Source of the DNA: Parabacteroides sp.
GTDB taxonomy: Bacteria > Bacteroidota > Bacteroidia > Bacteroidales > Tannerellaceae
DNA: 6,308 nt
Reading direction: 5' to 3'
Assembly (NCBI GenBank): GCA_019411205.1
Contig: DXRF01000133.1
Span: 1-6,308, forward strand
Shown here: positions 1 through 6,308 of the stretch, piece by piece
Layout: each line of letters opens with the position of its first letter
Numbering within the stretch: the first letter of the stretch is position 1
Position numbers and translations under genes: made by a program
Notes under the pieces: model-generated
Told to the model about the DNA's origin: nothing
Database searches by the model: none
The model's input: the letters and a program-made list of their open reading frames with translations, nothing else

Positions 1-115
1 CTCTTTTTTCATCTTTGTTGACTTTTATGAAGTCAACCTATTTCAGGACGAGACAACCTGGGATAATTTTGATGCAGTTGCCCTGAACTTTTTCAAAAAT
101 GAATATCAATCATAA
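1..115 (+). CDS. C-terminal tail of an unrecognised + strand gene (5' end outside window)
   Basis: An open frame enters from the left edge (first full codon at position 2) and runs 37 codons to a TAA at 113-115. The peptide reads like real protein: acidic and aromatic, with segments such as VDFYEVNLFQDE and TWDNFDAVALNFF that could be beta strands joined by a turn. It has no transmembrane run. The frame stops one base before a strong bidirectional terminator and faces the oxidoreductase gene, as expected for the 3' end of a convergent gene. I do not recognise the family from this fragment and assign no function. It belongs to a separate transcription unit from the transporter operon. The fragment is short, so a chance open frame cannot be excluded, but the opposite strand here is closed by stops and offers no better reading. 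Confidence 0.6.
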   Translation, partial: SFFIFVDFYEVNLFQDETTWDNFDAVALNFFKNEYQS

Positions 116-174
116 TTTAAAACAAATGCCATATCAAGACTAAAAATTTACCCTGATACAGCATTTGTTTTAAA
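116..174. terminator. Bidirectional intrinsic terminator between convergent genes
   Basis: The arms TTTAAAACAAATGC (116-129) and GCATTTGTTTTAAA (161-174) are perfect reverse complements over 14 bp. Inside the loop, TATCA (132-136) pairs with TGATA (154-158) after a 2-nt mismatch on each side, so the stem can extend. The outer half of each arm is A-rich on one side and T-rich on the other, so both transcripts end in a U-rich run, the usual design of a shared terminator. It starts directly after the + strand stop codon and ends 12 bases from the oxidoreductase stop on the other strand. The inner stem is not GC-rich, so its strength is uncertain. Confidence 0.8.
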
Positions 175-200
175 CGAATAAGAAATCTACAATATTCGTT
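173..200 (-). other. Small hairpin over the oxidoreductase stop codon
   Basis: AACGAATA (173-180) and TATTCGTT (193-200) form a perfect 8-bp inverted repeat with a 12-base loop. The loop contains the TAG stop codon of the oxidoreductase (187-189). On the minus-strand mRNA this hairpin comes just before the main terminator and shares two bases with its arm. It could protect the 3' end of the message or assist termination, or it may be a chance palindrome, since 8-bp repeats are not rare in AT-rich DNA. Confidence 0.35.
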
Positions 201-1572
201 GATACAGTTTCTTTTCCTGAGGTTGTATGGAAGTAAGATCAGCTATTTTCACCGGTTGGCCGGTCGCAATGCTGTTACGTGCCGCAATGCCGACCAGACA
301 AGCTAAAGCTCCATCGCGAACACTGGCACACTGCTTATACGGATCTTTTATCCCAGGTAAGAAAATCTGATCCTTTAGCAATGCATCCCCTCCGCCATGA
401 CCAGACGTTCCGAATGGAATCTGGATATACTCACGTTTTCCAAAATTCTTAAACAAAACAAGTTCATCAAAATTCACATCCGAAGTCGGACGGGATTCCT
501 GTATCCAAGCTTCCAAACGGCCTTTCGTTCCATTAAAAGCGATGCGATAACCTTCATAAGGGCTGTAGGTTGTTAGGGAATAAGCGACCTGCACGCCATT
601 TTTATAACGAATCGTTGCCGCCATTTTGTCAAAAATATTGACATCGTTCTTGAATACGCATCCGTCACGAAGATAACCATCGTATTTTTCGTTGGCTACA
701 TATAAATTCATCAAATTTTTCTTCTTCGTAATGTCAAAGAAAAATTTACATTTGGAAGTATGAGGACAAGTACGGCAATTCTCTGCCCGGAATGTTCCGT
801 TTTTACCATAATGATCCAAACTTCCCAATGCATATACAGTTTCCGGATCACTGTCAATCCACCAATTCAGAAGGTCAAAGTGGTGGCTGGCTTTATGCAC
901 CCACAAAGAACCGCTGCATTCCACCAAACGATGCCAACGACGAAAATAATCGGCGCCATGAGAGGTGTCCAGGTACCAATGAAAATCTACAGAAGTGATA
1001 TCGCCAATCTCACCGGCACGGAGTAATTCCCATATTTTCGCACGATGTGGAGAATAACGATAATTAAATGTCACACGACAATTCTTTCCTGTCCGTTTTT
1101 CCGCATCCAAAATTGCTTGAATCTTCTTTTCATCCGTTGTCATCGGCTTTTCCGTAATAACATTCGCACCAAGCTCCATTCCACGGATAATAAAATGATG
1201 ATGAGTGCTATCCATTGTTGTTACAATCAGTACATCAGGCTTGGTTTCCTTCATCATCTTTTCAAAATCCGTATAAGTAGGACAGGAAGCTCCGATAATC
1301 TTCTTACCGGTTTCCACACGACCTTCATTCTTATCACAAAGACCAACAAACTCAATGTAGTCAGGGTAGCTTTTCATTAAATCATACCCCCACATGGAAG
1401 TTCCTCTTCCGCCAGTACCTACTATAGCAAGGCGAAGTTTCTTTCCAACAACTTTTGGATTTTCAACTGTTTCTGCCGCTACTTCCGATAATGGATTCAA
1501 TAAGGCTGCCCCAGTTATAGCGCCTGTCGCAGCTAAAAAGTGTCGTCGTGATATTTTATTCATAACCTTCAT
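187..1572 (-). CDS. Tat-exported Gfo/Idh/MocA-family oxidoreductase
   Basis: This 461-residue protein is a predicted NAD(P)-dependent sugar oxidoreductase; its substrate is not known. The N-terminus has a twin-arginine motif (S8-R9-R10-H11-F12-L13), a hydrophobic stretch and a likely cleavage site after V31-A32-A33, so it should be exported folded to the periplasm. The Rossmann nucleotide-binding domain (about 46-166) starts with AIVGTGGRG (G52-x-G54-x-x-G57) and ends near E141-K142-P143, the family motif carrying the catalytic lysine. The C-terminal domain has H226-K227...H230-H231-F-D, where H230 aligns with the usual catalytic histidine, and a GHGGGD motif (391-396). C266, C269, C275 and C305 form a possible metal site. 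The intact EKP argues against GH109, the glycosidase branch of this fold. It is the last gene of the operon, 11 bases after the susD stop. The start may instead be Met4 (1563), which places the Tat motif closer to the N-terminus. The stop is TAG. Family assignment is firm; reaction and substrate are open. Confidence 0.9.
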   Translation of the reverse strand: MKVMNKISRRHFLAATGAITGAALLNPLSEVAAETVENPKVVGKKLRLAIVGTGGRGTSMWGYDLMKSYPDYIEFVGLCDKNEGRVETGKKIIGASCPTYTDFEKMMKETKPDVLIVTTMDSTHHHFIIRGMELGANVITEKPMTTDEKKIQAILDAEKRTGKNCRVTFNYRYSPHRAKIWELLRAGEIGDITSVDFHWYLDTSHGADYFRRWHRLVECSGSLWVHKASHHFDLLNWWIDSDPETVYALGSLDHYGKNGTFRAENCRTCPHTSKCKFFFDITKKKNLMNLYVANEKYDGYLRDGCVFKNDVNIFDKMAATIRYKNGVQVAYSLTTYSPYEGYRIAFNGTKGRLEAWIQESRPTSDVNFDELVLFKNFGKREYIQIPFGTSGHGGGDALLKDQIFLPGIKDPYKQCASVRDGALACLVGIAARNSIATGQPVKIADLTSIQPQEKKLYQRIL

Positions 1573-1600
1573 ATTTAATAGAATTATTTATAACCTTCAT
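1556..1600. repeat. 17-bp direct repeat (16/17) joining susD end and oxidoreductase start
   Basis: TTATTCATAACCTTCAT (1556-1572) and TTATTTATAACCTTCAT (1584-1600) differ at one base and lie 28 bp apart, start to start. On the coding strand, the upstream copy encodes the last residues of the SusD protein (NEGYK) and its TAA stop. The downstream copy supplies both possible ATG starts of the oxidoreductase (1572 and 1563). SusD proteins typically end in a NPGY-like tail, so the susD copy is probably the original and the second copy a local duplication. That origin is inference. Confidence 0.75.
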
Positions 1601-3305
1601 TTTGAACGAACACATCCAAGTTCGTCACTTCATACAACGCATCTTGAGGAAGAGGACGATAGATATGATAATCCTTGATCAATGTAATATCCGGATTATG
1701 TTCTTTCACCCATTCCACCATTTTGCCGGAACGTTTCAACATATACCAGCGGTTCAATTCACACCCCAGTTCACGTGCACCTTCTTCCAGGATAAAATCC
1801 ATATCCATATCAGCAGCTGTTACCTTCAATGCACTTTCATGTCCATCGATCAAAGCTCTTTTTCTCAGTTGCGTAATCACTTCTGCCGCTTTTTCCGGTT
1901 GGTTGGTTCTTACATACGCTTCAGCCAAAGTTATATAGACCTCTCCAAGGCGCATCAGAATCAAGTCTTTAAAACCTTCTTCCCGTTTAGCTGCATCACG
2001 ACTCGGGTCCAAATATTTAGTCATAGTATGGAAACAAGACCGACCATTGATAGTCGGAATTCCAGTGTTAATATCATAGATATCCGAAATATTGTCAACA
2101 ACAATACCTCGATCTTCATAACTCTTTATATACTCATCTGAAACCACATCTAATGTACGAATTAGTAAAGTGTCTGAATAATCAGGATCGTTGTTCCAAT
2201 TATCAGGAATCCGACACCAAACTGATTGGAAAGTCTGATCTCGACGTTTGTCAAATTTACTAAAAAGACGGATATAATATAAGGTAGGCATCGTTGCACG
2301 ATATTCACGCCCATATACGCGAGAATGACTCCACAATCCATCTATATTAACATTCGGATTCTTAGCAGATTTATTATACCAACCCACAAAATTCCGATGC
2401 ATAACATTAGCATCCATTTCCGCACGACTTACATCCATTCCGTTATATATTAGATCGCTTGTGTATTGAATAGACCAAATTATCTCATCATTAATCTGAT
2501 TATTTACATCAAAAATGGAAGCATAATCTTCCAATAATTTATAATTATAATCATTAATGATCGAATTGCACAACGAAATAGTTTCTTCATAACACTTTTG
2601 TTTCGTATAGCCTGTACTGGAGAGTATTGTATCATCATAAGCCGACAACGCCATCAGCACTCTCATTTTAAGAGCTTTACCTATACCTATATTCATACGT
2701 CCCCATTGTGTATTTTGTGGTAAGTCCAAATGCTTAAAAGCAATATCCAAATCATCCAATATCCGTTTGTAGAAAACTGCAATACCCGGCTGATAGCCAT
2801 CTGTCACAACAGAATAGGATGGAGTATCTACATAATGGGAGGCTGGACCATACGTTTCAACTATCAGAAACAAATAAAATGCACGTAAAGCATGAACCTC
2901 CGAAGTTAGTTTATTTTTCTTTTCTTCCGATGAAACAGAAGCCTGCTCAATATATTCTATTCCCTGATTTGCAACATTTAACCCTTTATACAAATATTTC
3001 CAATATTGCGAATTATAAACGTTTGAAATCATAAGAGGATCATTATAAAACATAATCTCCCCATAATTTGTACCAAGACCATTCGTTGCATAAGTAGTCA
3101 AATCTGTACCACAATCTCCAACCTTATATAAACGTTCCGTCAAGTAACGATTGCGCTGATAAATACTTAAAATAAGCGACTCAACCCCCTCCTCTGTTTT
3201 CGCATACGTATCGCTAATTAATCCTTTCGGTTCTTCTTCCAGAAAATCACAAGAAAAGGAACTTACAGATAATACAATTAATAAAAAAATTGCTATGCTT
3301 TTCAT
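1584..3305 (-). CDS. SusD/RagB-family surface glycan-binding lipoprotein
   Basis: This 573-residue protein is the outer-membrane lid partner of the SusC-like porin and binds the ligand before import. A short signal peptide (1-18) ends at a lipobox-like SSFSC, so C19 should be lipidated. The acidic residues just after it (D20, E23-E25) resemble the Bacteroidota signal for display on the cell surface. The SusD-like N-terminal domain shows the conserved helix EVHALRAFYLFLIVETYG (136-153). The C-terminal SusD/RagB part shows LGEVYITLAEAYVRT (453-467), the arginine-rich helix QLRKRAL, FILEEGARELGCELNRWYMLK (504-524) and the ending RPLPQDALYEV...NEGYK. Length is normal for the family. The ATG lies 13 bases after the susC stop, which is doubled (TAATAA); no Shine-Dalgarno is visible, as is common in Bacteroidota. 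GC is about 41 % at the 3' end and falls to about 24 % around 2461-2580. The ligand cannot be read from the sequence. Confidence 0.95.
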   Translation of the reverse strand: MKSIAIFLLIVLSVSSFSCDFLEEEPKGLISDTYAKTEEGVESLILSIYQRNRYLTERLYKVGDCGTDLTTYATNGLGTNYGEIMFYNDPLMISNVYNSQYWKYLYKGLNVANQGIEYIEQASVSSEEKKNKLTSEVHALRAFYLFLIVETYGPASHYVDTPSYSVVTDGYQPGIAVFYKRILDDLDIAFKHLDLPQNTQWGRMNIGIGKALKMRVLMALSAYDDTILSSTGYTKQKCYEETISLCNSIINDYNYKLLEDYASIFDVNNQINDEIIWSIQYTSDLIYNGMDVSRAEMDANVMHRNFVGWYNKSAKNPNVNIDGLWSHSRVYGREYRATMPTLYYIRLFSKFDKRRDQTFQSVWCRIPDNWNNDPDYSDTLLIRTLDVVSDEYIKSYEDRGIVVDNISDIYDINTGIPTINGRSCFHTMTKYLDPSRDAAKREEGFKDLILMRLGEVYITLAEAYVRTNQPEKAAEVITQLRKRALIDGHESALKVTAADMDMDFILEEGARELGCELNRWYMLKRSGKMVEWVKEHNPDITLIKDYHIYRPLPQDALYEVTNLDVFVQNEGYK

Positions 3306-3318
3306 AATACATGACTTA

Positions 3319-6308
3319 TTAGAATGTTACATTAACTCCAAAATTATAACTACTAGGAACTGTAAAATTAATATTAGGTTGCTCCGGTATAATATCAAAC
3401 TCTGCAGCTCTATACAAATAACCAATATTTCTCATTTGCACATAAAAACGTAATTTTTTGAAAGGGACTTTTTCCGAAAACAGACTTTCGAAGCTATATC
3501 CCAATGTTACATCTTGAATTTTAATATGATCTCCTTTCTGATAGCCATTACAAGAACGATAGGTATCATAAGTACTTACCTGATCTGCACGTGGAAAACT
3601 ATTTGACGGATTATCTGGAGTCCAATAATCTATAGAAGGCAACCAACGTTGTCCATCCATAGTAACATCATCATACGGAGATGGTTTCACCAAATATCCC
3701 CATCTTGAGTTCAAGTTAAATGAGAAATCAAAGTTTTTATATTGGATATTTGCACCAAGAGAAGCCATCCATTTCGGACGAACCTGTCCCAATATGACTC
3801 TATCTTCGGCAGCACTGATCGAACCATCACCATTCTGATCCTTAATCTTGATGTCACCGACTTTAGCATTATATTGGGCAGCTGCCTCTTCTTCTCCTAA
3901 CTGCCAAACACCTATTTTTTCATAATCATAGAACACTCCCAACGGTTCTCCAATAAACCATTTATTGTTCGGCAAGTCCTCTCCACTGATCAAAGCCGTA
4001 ATCTTTTCCCAGTTTCTAGATGCATTCAGTGAAATATCAACATTTAAATCTTTTGTTCTTACCGGATTATAATTCAGATTAAATTCAAATCCAGAAGTCT
4101 CTGTCTCCCCGATATTCTGCCAAATATCATTAAAACCGGTAAACGAAGGAATCGTTCTCTTCATCAACAAATCACTCGTCTTTGTATTATAATACTCGAT
4201 ATAACCATTCAATTTATTATTGAACAATCCAAAATCAACCCCTGCATTTACAGTTTTAGATATTTCCCATCCAAGATCAAGATTCACGATTGAAGTTGGG
4301 CTATATACATAGAACTTATTAGATGAATCTTCTCCAAACAGATAAGCCGACTGAGACAAAGTTGCCAAAGTTTGATAAGGAGAAATAGCTGTATTACCTA
4401 CCGTACCATAAGATACACGAAGTTTCAAGTTATTGATCCAATTTATATCCTGCATAAAGTGTTCATCTTTCATGCTCCAGCTAGCACCTCCAGAAGGGAA
4501 AACCGCCCATTGATTCCCTTTTGCCAAACGAGAAGAACCGTCTGTACGGAAAGCCACATTGAAATAATATCTATTTTTGTAATTATAACGTAAACGCCCT
4601 AAAACAGATGCCAAAGCCCAATTTTGGAAACTACTTTCAATTTTTATATTTTCCGTGTTGGAACCTAAGTTATGATAAGAGGTGTATTCTACTGACTGAT
4701 TATTTCCAGACAATGTTCCACTATCATATCGACGACTTTGAATTTCACCAACCAAGTCGACAATTAAATTATGATCCCCAAAACTATTTTCATACGTAAT
4801 AATATGATTCAATGTCCATTGATCATAATTATTATACTCCTTCCCTGAAGTTGTCTTCACCCCCTTATTTCGATAAGCATTCTTACCATAAAAATATCCA
4901 CGCTTATAATCCGAAAATATATAGCCAAAATTCGTATGCATACTCAACCATTTATTAATTTTAACACGAGAAGTTAAATTCAGATTCAATAGATTGTTTT
5001 GAGTATCATCCACAAATTGTCCAGGTATATCATCAGCCAACGGATTATAACCAGATGTATTCAATGGATTTGGGAAATAATTCAAATCGCCATTTTCTAA
5101 ATAAGGATTAGACAACGGAGTCATATAAAGAATTTCCGTATTAAGCTTTTGGAAACCAGAAACATTATTTCTTTTTAAACGGATCGTTGTTCCCAATGTC
5201 CAAAAATCTGCTAAATCGTAGTCAGCAGCCAAAGTTAAGTTATAATTTTCCGAATCATTAGTTTTATAATAACCTTGTTCGTTATCATATTTAAACGACA
5301 ATAATAAGCGAGTCTTTTCTCCACTATTACTAATACTTAAATGGTAACTTTGCGTCAAAGCATTACGATATAGCAAATCCTGCCAATCTGTATAATTACC
5401 ACTTTTGATGATATCCAATTCTGATTGGGTGAAAACATCCTCGTCTGTAAAAGGATTATCCCATCCATGAGCATATCGGTATCCATCCCGACGGAACTGA
5501 ACATATTCCTCTCCCGACTGTAACTTCATCATATGAGGAACGTTTAAACCGATATAAGAATTAAAATTCACTTCACGATTCACCCCTTTCTTTCCTCTTT
5601 TAGTCGTTACCAAAATGACACCATTTGCACCCATAGAACCATAAATGGCAGAACTTGCAGCGTCTTTTAATACTTCAATTGATTCAATATCATAAGTATT
5701 TACACTTCCTAAGCTTCCCGGAATACCATCCACAATAATCAGCGGATTATTCCCTGCATTCAAAGATCTTGCTCCACGGATATATATTTGCTGATTATCA
5801 CCGGCATATCGTGCCGACTGAATATCCAAACCAGCAACTTTTCCCTGCAAGGCATCCTGGACATTACTTGTTGAAGCAGCACTAATGGTCGATCCTTTGA
5901 CAGTCGACATAGCACTCACAATATCTCTTTTTCTGGATGTACCATAACCGATCACGACTATTTCATCCAGATTCTCCGTATTCTCTGCCAAAGAAATATT
6001 CAATCTATTCTTCCCGTCCACCCTTATTTCTTTGGTATCATAACCGATATAAGAAACCAAGAGAACAGCCGAAGGAGAAATATCCAGACTATATTGGCCA
6101 TTCAAATCAGTAACAGTACCATTCGTCGTCCCCTTCTCCACAACATTCGCGCCGATGATTGGTTCGCCTTTTTCATCTTTGACGACGCCTGTGACTTTTT
6201 TTGTTTCGGAAGATGCCGGAGTTTTTCTGGAAATGATTACGTGGCCGTTGCTGAATGTGACGGAGCAGTTTGTGCCTTCCAGCAATTGCTCCAAGACGTT
6301 CTTGACGT
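3319..6308 (-). CDS. SusC/RagA-family TonB-dependent outer-membrane porin (5' end outside window)
   Basis: The frame is open to the right edge: codons for V-K-N-V precede the TTG at 6294, so that TTG is an internal leucine, not the start. Numbering from 6294 gives 991 residues. Residues 1-23 are the tail of an STN domain (LEQLLEGTNCSVTF, then HVIIS). Next come a carboxypeptidase-regulatory-like beta sandwich (about 34-105), a TonB-box-like EIVVIGYGT (111-119) and the plug, with the SusC signature from LIIVDGIPG (185-193) through SIEVLKDAASSAIYGSMGANG to VILVTTKRG. The rest is a 22-strand-type barrel ending in NFGVNVTF, whose final Phe fits outer-membrane assembly. DQNGDGSISAAED (819-831) is an EF-hand-like loop often seen in SusC proteins. 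It moves the ligand held by SusD into the periplasm using TonB-ExbBD energy. The signal peptide and most of the STN domain are missing from view. Barrel GC is near 30 % but the 5' end is near 48 %. No frameshift is visible. Confidence 0.96.
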   Translation of the reverse strand, partial: VKNVLEQLLEGTNCSVTFSNGHVIISRKTPASSETKKVTGVVKDEKGEPIIGANVVEKGTTNGTVTDLNGQYSLDISPSAVLLVSYIGYDTKEIRVDGKNRLNISLAENTENLDEIVVIGYGTSRKRDIVSAMSTVKGSTISAASTSNVQDALQGKVAGLDIQSARYAGDNQQIYIRGARSLNAGNNPLIIVDGIPGSLGSVNTYDIESIEVLKDAASSAIYGSMGANGVILVTTKRGKKGVNREVNFNSYIGLNVPHMMKLQSGEEYVQFRRDGYRYAHGWDNPFTDEDVFTQSELDIIKSGNYTDWQDLLYRNALTQSYHLSISNSGEKTRLLLSFKYDNEQGYYKTNDSENYNLTLAADYDLADFWTLGTTIRLKRNNVSGFQKLNTEILYMTPLSNPYLENGDLNYFPNPLNTSGYNPLADDIPGQFVDDTQNNLLNLNLTSRVKINKWLSMHTNFGYIFSDYKRGYFYGKNAYRNKGVKTTSGKEYNNYDQWTLNHIITYENSFGDHNLIVDLVGEIQSRRYDSGTLSGNNQSVEYTSYHNLGSNTENIKIESSFQNWALASVLGRLRYNYKNRYYFNVAFRTDGSSRLAKGNQWAVFPSGGASWSMKDEHFMQDINWINNLKLRVSYGTVGNTAISPYQTLATLSQSAYLFGEDSSNKFYVYSPTSIVNLDLGWEISKTVNAGVDFGLFNNKLNGYIEYYNTKTSDLLMKRTIPSFTGFNDIWQNIGETETSGFEFNLNYNPVRTKDLNVDISLNASRNWEKITALISGEDLPNNKWFIGEPLGVFYDYEKIGVWQLGEEEAAAQYNAKVGDIKIKDQNGDGSISAAEDRVILGQVRPKWMASLGANIQYKNFDFSFNLNSRWGYLVKPSPYDDVTMDGQRWLPSIDYWTPDNPSNSFPRADQVSTYDTYRSCNGYQKGDHIKIQDVTLGYSFESLFSEKVPFKKLRFYVQMRNIGYLYRAAEFDIIPEQPNINFTVPSSYNFGVNVTF

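Noticed and set aside
17..37. Perfect 8-bp palindrome GTTGACTT / AAGTCAAC with a 5-base loop
   Set aside because: It lies inside the tail of the + strand gene, has no U-run after it on either strand, and a palindrome of this size is expected about once in a window of this length by chance.
187..1572. GH109 alpha-N-acetylgalactosaminidase
   Set aside because: GH109 proteins share the fold and often a Tat signal, but this protein keeps the canonical E-K-P motif with the catalytic lysine (K142), which GH109 members such as the Elizabethkingia enzyme lack as I recall. It is better called an oxidoreductase-type member.
1602..2141. Long open frame on the + strand antisense to susD, and similar antisense frames over all three genes
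   Set aside because: They lie opposite well-conserved coding sequence, have no recognisable domains and are rich in Cys, His, Phe and Ile as expected for shadow translations.
3306..3318. Separate promoter for susD in the 13-base spacer
   Set aside because: The spacer is too short and I see no Bacteroidota -7 (TAnnTTTG) and -33 (TTTG) pair in it; co-transcription with susC is the simpler reading.
6292..6294. TTG as the start codon of the SusC-like gene
   Set aside because: The frame stays open upstream to the window edge, the upstream codons (V-K-N) continue the STN pattern, and starting here would leave no signal peptide on an outer-membrane protein.

Overview
The window looks like part of a gut-type Bacteroidota (Bacteroidales) genome. 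It carries a SusC/RagA-type TonB-dependent porin, a SusD-type surface lipoprotein and an exported Gfo/Idh/MocA-family oxidoreductase in tandem. Spacers are short, starts lack a clear Shine-Dalgarno sequence, and composition is AT-rich (hand-counted 60-base lines run from about 23 to 57 % GC). These are the marks of a polysaccharide-utilization-type locus.

Layout, left to right. Positions 1-115 hold the last 37 codons of an unrecognised + strand gene that enters from the left edge. Positions 116-186 are a 71-base gap between convergent stop codons, filled by a perfect 14-bp inverted repeat that should terminate transcription in both directions. The rest is one minus-strand operon, transcribed right to left: susC-like (3319 to beyond the right edge, 5' end missing), susD-like (1584-3305) and the oxidoreductase (187-1572). 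The spacers between them are 13 and 11 bases. The operon's promoter and any regulator lie beyond the right edge.

How the genes may work together. The SusC barrel and its SusD lid would capture a glycan fragment or glycoside at the cell surface and pull it into the periplasm using TonB energy. The oxidoreductase has a twin-arginine signal, so it is expected to be exported already folded around its nicotinamide cofactor, and could act on the imported sugar in the periplasm. No glycoside hydrolase, lyase or sulfatase is present between susD and the terminator. The visible right end of SusC is the tail of an STN domain, which in this family usually means control by a FecR-type anti-sigma factor and an ECF sigma factor, predicted just outside the window.

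Points worth a second look: the operon's only visible enzyme is an exported dehydrogenase-like protein; that protein has a four-cysteine cluster; a 16/17 direct repeat joins the susD stop to the oxidoreductase start; and GC content shifts strongly along the transporter genes. I see no CRISPR array, tRNA, rRNA, insertion sequence or clearly broken gene. No stretch over 300 bases lacks a gene.
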